From Sphingomonas ginsenosidimutans (GTDB taxonomy: Bacteria; Pseudomonadota; Alphaproteobacteria; Sphingomonadales; Sphingomonadaceae), in contig NZ_NWVD01000001.1 in assembly GCF_002374835.1 (NCBI RefSeq), positions 620,001-684,000 of the forward strand: a DNA stretch of 64,000 nt, in the 5' to 3' direction. This document shows positions 42,115 through 51,442 of the stretch, piece by piece. The notes under the pieces were generated by a model, which was not told the origin of the DNA, did no database searches, and saw only the letters and a list, made by a program, of their open reading frames with translations. A program made the translations under genes and the position numbers. Within the stretch, counting starts at the first letter, position 1; the number at the start of each line of letters is the position of its first letter.

Positions 42115-43620
42115 ATGAGCACCGACCGACGTATCTCGCGCATCGTGATTCTGGGTGGAGGAACCGCCGGGTGGATGACCGCGGCGGCACTGTCGCGCAG
42201 TTTCGGGCCCACGGTGGCGATCACCTTGCTCGAATCGGACGAGATCGGGACGGTGGGGGTCGGTGAGGCGACGATCCCGACGATCCACTGGTTCAACGAT
42301 CTGATCGGCCTGGACGAGGCCGAATTCCTGCGCGAGACCAAGGCGACGTTCAAGCTGGGGATCGAGTTCGTCGACTGGACGCGGCCGGGCCACCGTTACT
42401 TCCACCCGTTCGGTCAATATGGCGCGCCGCTGCCGGGGGTGGCCTTTCACCACCGCTGGCTGAAGGCGCGGGCGGAGGGGAGCGCGCTGCCGCTGTCGGC
42501 GCTGTCGCTGGCGGCGCGGCTGGCGGGGGACGGGCGCTTTGCCAGGCCGGTCGGCGATGCGCGCTCGATCCTGTCGACGTTGGGCTATGCCTATCATTTC
42601 GACGCCGGGCTGTACGCCCGCTACCTGCGCCGGCTGGCGGAGGCGGGCGGCGTGGTCCGTGTCGAGGGGCGCTTGCGCGACATCGTGCGCGACGGCGACA
42701 GCGGGCATGTCACCGCCCTGGTCACCGAGCGCGGGGAGACGCTGGAAGGCGAGCTGTTCGTGGATTGCTCGGGGTTCCGCGCGCTGTTGATCGACGGCGC
42801 GATGGGCGAGGCGCTGGAGGACTGGTCGCATTGGCTGCCGTGCGACCGGGCGGTGGCGGTGCCCTGTGCGCGGGTCGCCGCGACCACGCCCTACACGCGC
42901 TCGACCGCGCGTGCGGCGGGGTGGCAATGGCGCATCCCGCTGCAACACCGCACCGGCAACGGCTATGTCTATGCCAGCGCGCATCTGAGCGAGGACGAAG
43001 CGACCGCGACGCTGCTCGCCAACCTTGACGGCGAGCCGCTGGCGGCGCCGCGCACCTTGCGCTTCACGGCCGGGACACGGCGGCGGCCGTGGCGCGGGAA
43101 CGTGGTGGCGATCGGGCTGTCGTCGGGGTTCCTAGAGCCGCTGGAATCGACCAGCATCCATCTGATCCAGAGCGGCATCACCAAGCTGCTGACGCTGTTT
43201 CCCGACCGCGACATGGATCCCGCGCTGGCGGACCGGTTCAACGGGCTGTTCGGCCGCGACATGGACGGGATCAAGGATTTTCTGATCCTCCATTATCACG
43301 CCACCAGCGGACGGGACGCGCCGCTGTGGCAGCATTGCCGCACCATGACGCTGCCCGACACGCTGGTCGCGCGCGTGGCGCAATATCGCCGTTCGGGGCG
43401 GCTGATCCTCGACAGCGACGAGCTGTTCCGCGAAGCCAGCTGGCTGGCGGTGCTCGACGGGCAGGGCGTGACCGCCAGCGGTTACAATCCGCTCGCCGAT
43501 GCGCTCGATGCCGATACCAACCGCGCGCAGGTGGAGCAGATCGCGCAGGTGATCGCGCGCGCCGCGCCGACGCTGCCGATGCACGACGATGCGCTGGCGC
43601 AGCTGATCGGCGCACCGTGA
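42115..43620 (+). CDS. Flavin-dependent tryptophan-halogenase-family protein
   Basis: 501 residues. FAD-binding GGGTAGW (14-20), the catalytic-Lys segment RETKATFKLGIEF (Lys80), the WxWxIP motif as WQWRIP (270-275), and LEPLESTSIHLIQ containing the conserved Glu of halogenases are all present, so the fold and active site look complete. Family members in sphingomonads and Caulobacter sit beside TonB receptors, and their natural substrate is not a free tryptophan as far as known. A separate flavin reductase would be needed and is not in the window. Its stop overlaps the next gene (GTGA). Confidence 0.85.
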   Translation: MSTDRRISRIVILGGGTAGWMTAAALSRSFGPTVAITLLESDEIGTVGVGEATIPTIHWFNDLIGLDEAEFLRETKATFKLGIEFVDWTRPGHRYFHPFGQYGAPLPGVAFHHRWLKARAEGSALPLSALSLAARLAGDGRFARPVGDARSILSTLGYAYHFDAGLYARYLRRLAEAGGVVRVEGRLRDIVRDGDSGHVTALVTERGETLEGELFVDCSGFRALLIDGAMGEALEDWSHWLPCDRAVAVPCARVAATTPYTRSTARAAGWQWRIPLQHRTGNGYVYASAHLSEDEATATLLANLDGEPLAAPRTLRFTAGTRRRPWRGNVVAIGLSSGFLEPLESTSIHLIQSGITKLLTLFPDRDMDPALADRFNGLFGRDMDGIKDFLILHYHATSGRDAPLWQHCRTMTLPDTLVARVAQYRRSGRLILDSDELFREASWLAVLDGQGVTASGYNPLADALDADTNRAQVEQIAQVIARAAPTLPMHDDALAQLIGAP

Positions 43621-44288
43621 CGACGCCCGACATGGTCGCGCGGCGGATCGGCGCGGAGCGGCAGCCGATCGCGATCGTGGACGGGTTCCACCCCGATCCG
43701 GCGGCGCTGCGCACGGCCGCGCTGTCCGCGCGCTTCGCGCCGGGGCGGCATCATTATCCAGGCGTCCGCGCGGCGTTGCCGCCCGATTATTTCGTGGCGG
43801 TGCGCCCGGCGCTGACCGCGGTGCTGGCGGGCGTGTTCGGGCATCGCGGCGGCGTGTCGCTGCTCGATGCGAGCTTTTCGATCGTGACGACGCCGCCGGC
43901 GCAGCTGAGCGTGACACAACGGCTGCCGCATATCGATGCCACCGACCCGCGCCGCATCGCGCTGGTCCATTATCTGGGGGAGGGGGACGGGACCGCGTTC
44001 TTCCGGCATCGCGCGACCGGCTTCGAGACGATCGATACGGCGCGCGCGGCGGGGTATCTGGCCGCGCTGAACGATGAGCTGCGTCGCGACGGCGATCCGC
44101 CGCCGGCCTATATCGCGGATTCGACGCCGCTGTTCGAGCGGACCGCCCTGGTCGCGGCGCAGCCGAACCGCGCGGTGATCTATCGCAGTTCGCTGCTCCA
44201 CAGCGGCGCGATCGCGCCCGGGGCGGCGCTGGGCGACGATCCGGCGCGCGGGCGGCTGACGGTGACGGCGTTCCTGATGCTGGAGTGA
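43617..44288 (+). CDS. DUF6445-type protein with HxD...H (Fe/2OG-like) motif
   Basis: 223 residues. A start at the GTG 43617 overlaps the halogenase stop, implying coupled translation. The sequence contains RLPHIDATDP (His105-x-Asp107), RSSLLHSGAI (His195), and a downstream RLTVTAFL that could provide the 2-oxoglutarate Arg; this order fits a double-stranded beta-helix Fe(II) enzyme. Family naming rests on recognition of the segment GFHPDPAALR with QRLPHIDATDPRRIALVHYL and on the halogenase neighbour, so it is moderately sure. A halogenase-coupled oxygenation is inference. Confidence 0.6.
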   Translation: MTTPDMVARRIGAERQPIAIVDGFHPDPAALRTAALSARFAPGRHHYPGVRAALPPDYFVAVRPALTAVLAGVFGHRGGVSLLDASFSIVTTPPAQLSVTQRLPHIDATDPRRIALVHYLGEGDGTAFFRHRATGFETIDTARAAGYLAALNDELRRDGDPPPAYIADSTPLFERTALVAAQPNRAVIYRSSLLHSGAIAPGAALGDDPARGRLTVTAFLMLE

Positions 44289-44316
44289 CGCCGTCCCGCC
44301 TGGCCGCGGCGCGCGC

Positions 44317-46368
44317 CTATTTCTTCGGCGGCTGCACCGCGAGATAGACGGTGCTCCACAATTGCGCGGCATTCGATTCGTCGACGTCCTGCTTGCCCGC
44401 GCCGAAGGCGACGACCTTGTACCGGCCGCCCTCATAGGCCCAGGACCACAATTCCGAGCTTTGCGTCGCGCGCGTCGCCTGGATCGCGCGCCACAGCGTC
44501 GCCTGCGCGCGCGTCAGGATCGCACGGGTCGAGGCGGGCAGGTCGCGGCGGGCCAGCTGGCGTTCCAGCCCGGCCGCGAACAGCGCCTGCTGCCACGACC
44601 ACACGACCGCACCGTGATAGGCCGCCGAGGTGAAACGGCCCTGCGCGGTCGCATCCGCCTGCGCCGCATTGGCGACCAGCATCCCGATATCGGTCATCAG
44701 CCCCGCCGGGAACGGGCGCATCGCCGCGGTGACATAGGTGTCCAGTTCCGCCGGCGAGGGGTTCGAGAACATCAGCGCGAACCCCTCGTCGGAATTGACG
44801 ATCGGCACCGCCTTGCCGCCCGCGTCGAGCGACAGCGCATGGAAGGTGAGCGGCGCATCGCCGAGCGACGCCAGCGCGGGCTGGGCGGGAATCCCCAGCG
44901 ACCGGGCATAGTCACGCACCCGCGCGCTCGCCTCCGCTGCCGGAATATCCACGCGGAACAGCGCCGGGGCGCGCTGGCGCCAAGTCGCGGCCATCGCCCC
45001 GGCCTTGCCCAGCGCCGCGCGGTCTTGCGGCGTCAGATAGGCGTCGAGCAGCCCCGCGCGCAGCATCCGCACCGCGGCGTCGAGCGCGGCGGGGACGAAC
45101 ACGGCGTTGACGTCATAGGCATATCGCCCGCGGCCCAGCCCCTCCTCGCTGTCGCGCCACTGGCCGGTCAGGCGGCCGGGCTTGAGCGCCACCAGCCGCT
45201 CGACCGCCGGGGCGCGGGCGAAGGGTTCGGCGGTCGCGACCACAAAGCGCAGGTTGCGCACCAGCGCCTTCCCCGCCGGCTCGACCGTGCCGGGCACGCC
45301 CTCGCTGGTCATCGCCCGCGCAAGGAAGCGACGCGCCGCGGCACGGTCCGCGTGATCGAGCAGGTAGGTGGCGGCGACCGGCGCGAGCATGTAATCGTCG
45401 TCGACCATCGCGTAATCGAGCACCGCGGCGTCGCCGCTGCCGCCATGCGCGCGGCGGTCGACCACCGCGAATTCGCCGATCCCCTCCTCGTGCGCGACGT
45501 CGCCGCGCGCATCGAGCCGGGCAAGGACCGATCCCAGCCCCGCCTCCACCGCGCCGGGTTGCAGCACGGGCATCAGCATGCGTACCGACATCAGCGTGTC
45601 GCGCCCGAAATAGGTCTGGAACCGCCACGATCCGGCCAGGAACTTCTCGCGATAGCTGAGAAAGCGCAGCGCATCGCGCGCCGCAGGATCGTCGGCGGCG
45701 CGCGCGGTCAGCAACGCGCCCGCCGTCAGCCCGGTCAGCGGCGTCTCCCCGGTGGCGGCGGTGATGCGCAGGCGGATGCGGCCGTCCGCGCCCGGCAGGA
45801 TCGTGGTGCCGTCCACGCGACCGCCCAGCACCTCCAGCTTCAGGTAATAGCCCGGCGCGCCGTCCAGCCGGCGGCGATAGCCGGTCACGACGTTGCCGGC
45901 GATGGACGGGGTCGCCTCCACCTCGTTCGGCAGGCGGCCGATCGCCTGATAGTCGCGCAGGAAGCGGATCGACGAGAGCACCGTCTTGTGCAGCTCAAGC
46001 CGCGGCGCGTCGATGCTGGCCACCGCGACCACGCCGTGCAGCCGGCGCCCCGCCGTGCCGTTCGGCTCCGCCATGGTCAGCGGACGCGGCGCCTGTTCCA
46101 GGCGCCACGTTGCCGGGCGATCAAGCCGCGCGAACCACTGGCCCGCCCCGCTGTTGCCGGCGGGGAAGGCGACGAGGATGCGCGGGTCGACGCCATTGCG
46201 CAGCAGCAGATGTGCCGCGACCGGTCCCTCCCGCACGAAGGCGTTGATGTTCTGGCCCTCGGTCAGTTCATACGCCAGATCCGGTGCGGGTGCCTCGCGC
46301 TGCGCCGTCGCCATCCCTGCCGCCGTCACCAGTGCCGCGCCCAGCATCATGCGTGCCACGTGCTTCAT
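44317..46368 (-). CDS. Exported (alpha/alpha)6-barrel glycosidase-like protein
   Basis: 683 residues with a signal peptide (MLGAALVTAAGMATAQ), so probably periplasmic. The mature part is helical with FQTYFGRDTLMSVRML, VAHEEGIGEFAV, MVDDDYMLAPVAATYLL and FTSAAYHGAVVWSWQQALFAAGLERQL, which follow the order of the six-hairpin catalytic domain of glycogen-debranching or GH15/GH63-like enzymes. Acidic residues in GRDT and HEEG could be catalytic. No member with known substrate is recognised. It is downstream of a TonB receptor gene on the same strand, separated by a terminator-like hairpin, so a glycan-use role is inferred. Confidence 0.7.
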   Translation of the reverse strand: MKHVARMMLGAALVTAAGMATAQREAPAPDLAYELTEGQNINAFVREGPVAAHLLLRNGVDPRILVAFPAGNSGAGQWFARLDRPATWRLEQAPRPLTMAEPNGTAGRRLHGVVAVASIDAPRLELHKTVLSSIRFLRDYQAIGRLPNEVEATPSIAGNVVTGYRRRLDGAPGYYLKLEVLGGRVDGTTILPGADGRIRLRITAATGETPLTGLTAGALLTARAADDPAARDALRFLSYREKFLAGSWRFQTYFGRDTLMSVRMLMPVLQPGAVEAGLGSVLARLDARGDVAHEEGIGEFAVVDRRAHGGSGDAAVLDYAMVDDDYMLAPVAATYLLDHADRAAARRFLARAMTSEGVPGTVEPAGKALVRNLRFVVATAEPFARAPAVERLVALKPGRLTGQWRDSEEGLGRGRYAYDVNAVFVPAALDAAVRMLRAGLLDAYLTPQDRAALGKAGAMAATWRQRAPALFRVDIPAAEASARVRDYARSLGIPAQPALASLGDAPLTFHALSLDAGGKAVPIVNSDEGFALMFSNPSPAELDTYVTAAMRPFPAGLMTDIGMLVANAAQADATAQGRFTSAAYHGAVVWSWQQALFAAGLERQLARRDLPASTRAILTRAQATLWRAIQATRATQSSELWSWAYEGGRYKVVAFGAGKQDVDESNAAQLWSTVYLAVQPPKK

Positions 46369-46383
46369 CGCCTTCTCCCGTCA

Positions 46384-46425
46384 ACAAACGGGGGCGCCGC
46401 GACCGCTGCCGGTCACGACGCCCCC
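46384..46425 (-). terminator. Terminator-like hairpin after the TonB receptor gene
   Basis: GGGGGCG (46390-46396) pairs with CGCCCCC (46419-46425), with an inner GACCG/CGGTC stem. Reading on the minus strand the arm is followed by GTTTGTTGA. It lies in the 80-base space between the receptor stop and the glycosidase-like gene, so downstream expression may be attenuated. Confidence 0.5.
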
Positions 46426-46448
46426 CATGATCGTTCTAACCGCCCGGA

Positions 46449-49019
46449 TCAGAAGCGGAAGGTCAGCGACCCGCCATAGGTGGGGCCGACGATGCCGCGG
46501 GCGTAGAAATAGCCGTCGGTGATCGCCTGCGTCTGTCCCTGGCGCGGATTGCCCTCGGTCAGGCCGACGACGTCGAAGATATTCTCCGCATTCAGGCTCA
46601 GCTGCAGCTGCGGCGTCAGGTTCAGGTTCACGCCGACGCTGGTCACGCCATAGCTGGGCAGCGCCACGCCGTTGCCGGCATCGGCGAAGATCTTCCCGAT
46701 GAACTTGTACCGGCCGTAGACCTCGCCCAGCCCGTTGGGGAGCGAGAACGACGGCGTGACGGTCCACAGCTGGGCGGGCGTCCGCTCGGGACGGTTGCCC
46801 TCGAAGCCGGCCTGGTTCGCGCCGTCGATCTGCAGATTGACCAGCTTCGGATCCTGGAACACGCCCTGGAAATCGACCGAGAAGAACGTCACCGGCCGCA
46901 CCATCACGTCGATCTCGACACCCTTGGTACGCAGGTCGGCGTTGATGTTCTGCTGCTGCGACGGGTTGCTCGGGTTGGCGAAATTGTAGTTCTGATCGTC
47001 GAAGTTGGTGCGGAACACGGTCACCGATCCGCTGAAGATGCGCGCATACTGATAGCGCACGCCCGCTTCATACAGCTTGATGGTGGTGATCGGGTCGACG
47101 TTGTTGGTCTGGAAGCCGTCGGCATAGCGGCCGTAGATCGACAGGTTGGGGGTGATCAGATAGTTCGCACCCACCGTCCAGGCGATCTTGTCCTGCTTGC
47201 GACGGCGAACGTCATACTGGCCGGCGAACGTCGCGCCGACCGTGGTCAGCACGCCGCCCTGGCCGACGGGCACCAGCTGTTCGAACCCGCCGTTCGCCGC
47301 CACGATGCGGCGCGAGGGATCGGCGGCGGCGGCGTTGCGACCGTCGAGCGCGACCGCGCTGTCCTGTTCCCAGCGGATGCCGCCGTCGATGCGCAGGTGA
47401 TCGCCCAGCGCGATTTCGTCGTTGGCGTAGAGCGACACGGCTTCGTCGTTGCGCTCGCGGATGCCGTTGCCCCAGTCGCCATAAGACACCAAGCCGCTGT
47501 CGGTCAGCGACCCGATGACGCCGTTGGCGCCGTTCAGCGCGACGATGTCATAGACGTCGGAATTGTTGCGCACGTCATTGACGACGCTGGCGGTCGCCGA
47601 CTGGTTCTGGCGGCGCTTGACGTTGTAGTACATGCCGCCGACGGTCAGCGAGTTCTTGATCGAACCCGCCTCGAACGCCCAGGTGGCACCGGCGTTGATG
47701 CCCAGGTCACGCCCGTCGATGCGATCGTGGTTGAGCGTCGTGCGCTGCAGGAAGCCGTTGCCGTTCAGCGCGTTGAGCGCGCCGGTCTGGTTCGATCCGA
47801 TGACTTCCCCGGTGCGGATGTTGCGGATGCCGAAGCGCGCCGCGGTCGGGAATGCCGCCTGCCCGCGGGTCAGCAGATCGTTGATCGGCGAATTGGCGCC
47901 GGGCGTCAGATAGTTGACCGCGCTCGCCAGACCCGCATTGCCCGTGCCCGAGCCGGGGAACAGGCCGTTGAAATCATAGGTATAGTCGATGTAGCGCGCG
48001 CGGGCGAACAGGTCGAGCGTGTCGGACACCGGCACGTCGACGTCGAGCCGCGCCTGATTATAGAGCGAGCGGATGCCGTCGCGGTAGCGGAACGGGCGGT
48101 AGCCGCTGGCATCGACATAGGTCGACACCGGCACGCGGATCGAACTGAAGGCGTCGCCGCCGATATTGTCGCGCTGGATGTCGAAGCCGGGGATGCTGGC
48201 CGGCTCGCCATTCTCGAAGCGGTACGGCGCGGAGGCGTAATAGGCGGTTTCGATATCGCCGCGGCGCCCCGACAGGCGGATCGATCCGCCACCCGGCAGG
48301 CGATATTCCAGCGATCCCTTGATGCGATAGCCGGCATAGTCGAACGGATTGCGGCGCACGCCCGGGCTGCTCTGCACATAGCCGCCGAAGTTGAAGGCCA
48401 GGTTCTCGGCAAGCGGCGCCGAATAGTAGAAGTCTGCGCGCTTCAGGCCGTAGTTCATGCCCGTCAGGCGCACCGCGCCCTCGAATTCGTTGAAGTTCGG
48501 GCGCTTGGAGATGAAGTTGATCGTCGCGCCCGCGCCGTTGACGGTCAGCACGCCCGACGAGCCGCCCTTCACCGCTTCCAGCCGGTCGATCGTCAGATCC
48601 TGCTGGAAGAAGAAGTCCGCGCCGCCGCCGCCGTAGAGGATCGGCATGCCGTCCTCTTCGAGCTGCACGAAGCGCTGCCCGCCGCCCTGGAGGCCGCGCA
48701 CCGAGTAATTGTTCGACGCCTCACCGGCGGTCGCCTCGACGAAGATGCCGGGCACCAGCTCCAGCATGTCCGCGGTGGAGCGCGGCGCGCGGCGATCGAT
48801 ATCCTCGCGAGTGGCGTAGGTGATGTCGGCCGAGGAGGTGATGAGCGGGCGGTCGCGGGTGGTCTGCCCGGTGACCACGATGTCCTGGAGATCATCGGTC
48901 TGCGCGGTGGGCGCGGCCTGCGCATCGCCGCCGGCGGTCTGCGCCATCGCGACGGCGGGCATCAGCGTCGCCCCGGCCAACAGGAGCGCACGCGCGCTGA
49001 AACCGGTTACAATCGCCAT
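46449..49019 (-). CDS. TonB-dependent outer-membrane receptor
   Basis: 856 residues: signal peptide ending AVAMAQ, TonB box-like DIVVTGQTT (about 46-54), plug with RRAPRSTADMLELVPGIFV, VRGLQGGGQRFVQLEEDGMPILYG, RLEAVKGGSSGVLTVNGAGATINFIS, and a barrel ending GSLTFRF. The plug family suits an oligomer or carbohydrate-type ligand; the downstream glycosidase-like gene supports a sugar. Ribosome-binding site GGGGAGA precedes the start. Divergent from a siderophore-type receptor gene, with 233 bases between them. Confidence 0.9.
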   Translation of the reverse strand: MAIVTGFSARALLLAGATLMPAVAMAQTAGGDAQAAPTAQTDDLQDIVVTGQTTRDRPLITSSADITYATREDIDRRAPRSTADMLELVPGIFVEATAGEASNNYSVRGLQGGGQRFVQLEEDGMPILYGGGGADFFFQQDLTIDRLEAVKGGSSGVLTVNGAGATINFISKRPNFNEFEGAVRLTGMNYGLKRADFYYSAPLAENLAFNFGGYVQSSPGVRRNPFDYAGYRIKGSLEYRLPGGGSIRLSGRRGDIETAYYASAPYRFENGEPASIPGFDIQRDNIGGDAFSSIRVPVSTYVDASGYRPFRYRDGIRSLYNQARLDVDVPVSDTLDLFARARYIDYTYDFNGLFPGSGTGNAGLASAVNYLTPGANSPINDLLTRGQAAFPTAARFGIRNIRTGEVIGSNQTGALNALNGNGFLQRTTLNHDRIDGRDLGINAGATWAFEAGSIKNSLTVGGMYYNVKRRQNQSATASVVNDVRNNSDVYDIVALNGANGVIGSLTDSGLVSYGDWGNGIRERNDEAVSLYANDEIALGDHLRIDGGIRWEQDSAVALDGRNAAAADPSRRIVAANGGFEQLVPVGQGGVLTTVGATFAGQYDVRRRKQDKIAWTVGANYLITPNLSIYGRYADGFQTNNVDPITTIKLYEAGVRYQYARIFSGSVTVFRTNFDDQNYNFANPSNPSQQQNINADLRTKGVEIDVMVRPVTFFSVDFQGVFQDPKLVNLQIDGANQAGFEGNRPERTPAQLWTVTPSFSLPNGLGEVYGRYKFIGKIFADAGNGVALPSYGVTSVGVNLNLTPQLQLSLNAENIFDVVGLTEGNPRQGQTQAITDGYFYARGIVGPTYGGSLTFRF

Positions 49020-49193
49020 AAGTCTCCCCTTTGACTTTTTACACGCCCCATTGGGCCGAACGGACGCGCGTTAAACCAAGGTCGAATACGATCGCAACGG
49101 GGTGATGGGGCGTGATGTGCGGATAACGCCGGGGTGTGGCCGCCGTGCTACAGGCCAGTGGCGGAGGGGGGCACACCGGTCGCCTCGATCGCT

Positions 49194-49220
49194 ATTGCGA
49201 ATCCTTATCATCATCATTAA
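49194..49220 (+). promoter_or_regulatory. Fur-box-like sequence upstream of the siderophore-type receptor
   Basis: ATTGCGAATCCTTATCATC followed by ATCATTAA lies 33 bases before the receptor start. It contains the TTATCATCAT core and GCGAAT arm seen in Fur boxes of proteobacteria. Iron repression of the receptor gene is therefore expected. The A/T-rich stretch contrasts with its surroundings. Confidence 0.5.
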
Positions 49221-49252
49221 GCGCGCTCCGTCATCAACTGGGGGACCGCACC

Positions 49253-51361
49253 ATGAAGCCCATCATTCTCGCCGGCACGGCGTTCATCGCGCTGAGCGCA
49301 TCGCCCGTCCGGGCGGCTGCGGGCCCGGAGGGCGGTGGCGTGCGGGCGGGCGACGAAGTGGCAGCAGAAGCGCAGCACGATATCCTGATCGAGGGGCGCG
49401 TCGACCGGACGTCGGCCGGTAGCAAGACCGACACGCCGCTGATCGAGGTGCCGCAGCCGCTGACCGTCATCCCCGAAGACGTCTATCTGGCGCAGGGGGC
49501 GATCAACATTGCCGACACCGTCCGCTATGCCGCCGGCGTCAACGCCGATGCCTATGGGCGGGATACCCGCGTCGACACCTTCACCGTCCGCGGGGTCGAT
49601 GCGCTGCAGTTCCGCGACGGCATGCGCGACATCTTCAGCTTCTACGCCAGCATCGCGTCCGACCCCTATAACTTCTCCCGCGTGGAGGTGGTGCGCGGCC
49701 CTGCGTCCGTGCTGTTCGGGCAGGGTTCGATCGGGGGCATCGTCAACCTGGTGTCGAAGACGCCGCTGTTCACCAACAGTGCCGACGTCAACCTCGTCTA
49801 TGGCAGCTACGATCGCAAGGAAGTGCTGGCCGATCTGAACGGCCGGCTGGGCGACACGCTCGCCGCGCGGATCGTCGCGCGGGTGCGCGATGCCGATACC
49901 TATGTCGATCACGTACCCGACGACCGCGTGATGATCGCGCCGTCGATCACCTGGCGGCCGGGGGCGAGCACCGACGTGACGCTGCTGGGCCTGTACCAGG
50001 ACGACAAGACGGGCTCGACCTCAAACTTCCTGCCCGTCATCGGGACGCTGCGCCCCAATCGCGACAACCCGCCGCTGCCGCGTTACCTGTTCGTCGGCAA
50101 GCCGGGATACGACCGTTACGACGGGCGGCTGCTGCAAGGGTCGGGGATGGTCACCCACCGCTTCACCGACGACCTGAAGATCAGCCTGAAGGCGCGCTAC
50201 ATCGACAGCGACCTCGATTATTTCACGCACTACACGAACAGCTACGGCAATCCGACCGATCCGTATGTGGCGGGCAGCAACGGGCGCCTGATCCCGCTGA
50301 TCGCCGGGTCGTCGGTCGCGCGGCTCAATGTCTTTTCCACCGACAACAACGTTCAGTGGCGCTTCCACACCGGCGCGGCGGTGGAGCATGTGCTGCTGGC
50401 CGGCGTCGACTACAGCTGGAACCAGGTGCGCAAGAGCGACAATTACGATTATTCGCAGGTCATCGACCTGTACGACATCGATTATGCGTCGATCGTCGAG
50501 CCGAAGTTGGTCGCCCCGTTCACCGGCGACACGCAGAAGCAGCTCGGCCTGTACGTGCAGGACCAGATCAGGATGTGGGACCGCGTCTCGGTGGTGCTGG
50601 GCGCGCGGCGCGACCGGGTGCGGGGAACCAGCCTGGACATCAATAGCGGCACGACCACGCGCACGACCGACAGCGCCACCACCTATCGCGCCGGCATCAT
50701 CGGCGAGGTGGGGGCGGGCGTGTCGCCGTTCTTCAGTTATACCGAAAGCTTCCAGCCGATCGCCGGCCGCACCACCGCGGGCGACCCCTTCCGCCCGCAG
50801 ACCGGCCATCAGTTCGAAGGCGGCGTGAAGTGGCAGCCTGATCGCGCGACGCTGGTCACGCTCACCGGCTTCCGCATCAAGGAGCGCAACCGCCCGGTGG
50901 CCGATCCCGCCAACCCGATGGGTCAGATCCAGGCGGGGGAACTGGTCACCAAGGGGTTCGAGCTGGAGGCGACGCGCACGCTGCCGGGCAATTACGACCT
51001 GTCGCTGGCCTATGGCTTCAACGACGTGACCGGCGATACCGGCGAGATCGGCTATCTTTCGCGCCACACCGCATCGGCGTGGGCGACGAAGACGATCCCC
51101 GGCGACTGGGCCACGCTGCGGCTGGGGGCGGGCGTGCGCTATCTGGGGCAGCAATCGTCGGGCAATCCCTTCTGGACGCTCGTCACCCCGGCGCGCACGA
51201 TGGTCGATGCGCTGGTCGAGATGGAGCGCGACAGCTGGCGGTTGCGGCTTAACGCCACCAACCTGTTCGACAATCGCGGCTATGCGACGTGCCTTGCCCG
51301 CGGCGACTGTTTCGTATCGGCGCCGCGCAACGTGATGCTGTCGCTCGGCTATCGCCTGTAA
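49253..51361 (+). CDS. TonB-dependent siderophore receptor
   Basis: 702 residues: signal peptide, then VPQPLTVIPEDVYLAQGAINIADTVRYAAGV, a plug opening specific to ferric-siderophore receptors (FpvA/FoxA type), followed by VRGVDALQFRDGM, RVEVVRGPASVLFGQGSIGGIVNLVSK, and a barrel ending LSLGYRL. Ligand class (hydroxamate or catecholate) is not certain. A Fur-box-like site precedes it; ribosome-binding site GGGGGA. The MFS exporter gene 82 bases downstream on the same strand could serve in siderophore or xenobiotic export. Confidence 0.9.
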   Translation: MKPIILAGTAFIALSASPVRAAAGPEGGGVRAGDEVAAEAQHDILIEGRVDRTSAGSKTDTPLIEVPQPLTVIPEDVYLAQGAINIADTVRYAAGVNADAYGRDTRVDTFTVRGVDALQFRDGMRDIFSFYASIASDPYNFSRVEVVRGPASVLFGQGSIGGIVNLVSKTPLFTNSADVNLVYGSYDRKEVLADLNGRLGDTLAARIVARVRDADTYVDHVPDDRVMIAPSITWRPGASTDVTLLGLYQDDKTGSTSNFLPVIGTLRPNRDNPPLPRYLFVGKPGYDRYDGRLLQGSGMVTHRFTDDLKISLKARYIDSDLDYFTHYTNSYGNPTDPYVAGSNGRLIPLIAGSSVARLNVFSTDNNVQWRFHTGAAVEHVLLAGVDYSWNQVRKSDNYDYSQVIDLYDIDYASIVEPKLVAPFTGDTQKQLGLYVQDQIRMWDRVSVVLGARRDRVRGTSLDINSGTTTRTTDSATTYRAGIIGEVGAGVSPFFSYTESFQPIAGRTTAGDPFRPQTGHQFEGGVKWQPDRATLVTLTGFRIKERNRPVADPANPMGQIQAGELVTKGFELEATRTLPGNYDLSLAYGFNDVTGDTGEIGYLSRHTASAWATKTIPGDWATLRLGAGVRYLGQQSSGNPFWTLVTPARTMVDALVEMERDSWRLRLNATNLFDNRGYATCLARGDCFVSAPRNVMLSLGYRL

Positions 51362-51442
51362 CGGCGGCCGGTCGAACCGCGCCACGCTGGACCTTCGCGC
51401 GCCGATCGCGTTGTAGCGGTCGGCGGGTGGAGACGAGCGGAC

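Noticed and set aside
42115-43620. The halogenase as part of a natural-product cluster.
   Set aside because: No polyketide synthase, peptide synthetase or other tailoring gene is present within the window; the neighbours are a phosphatase, a DUF6445-type protein and transport genes.
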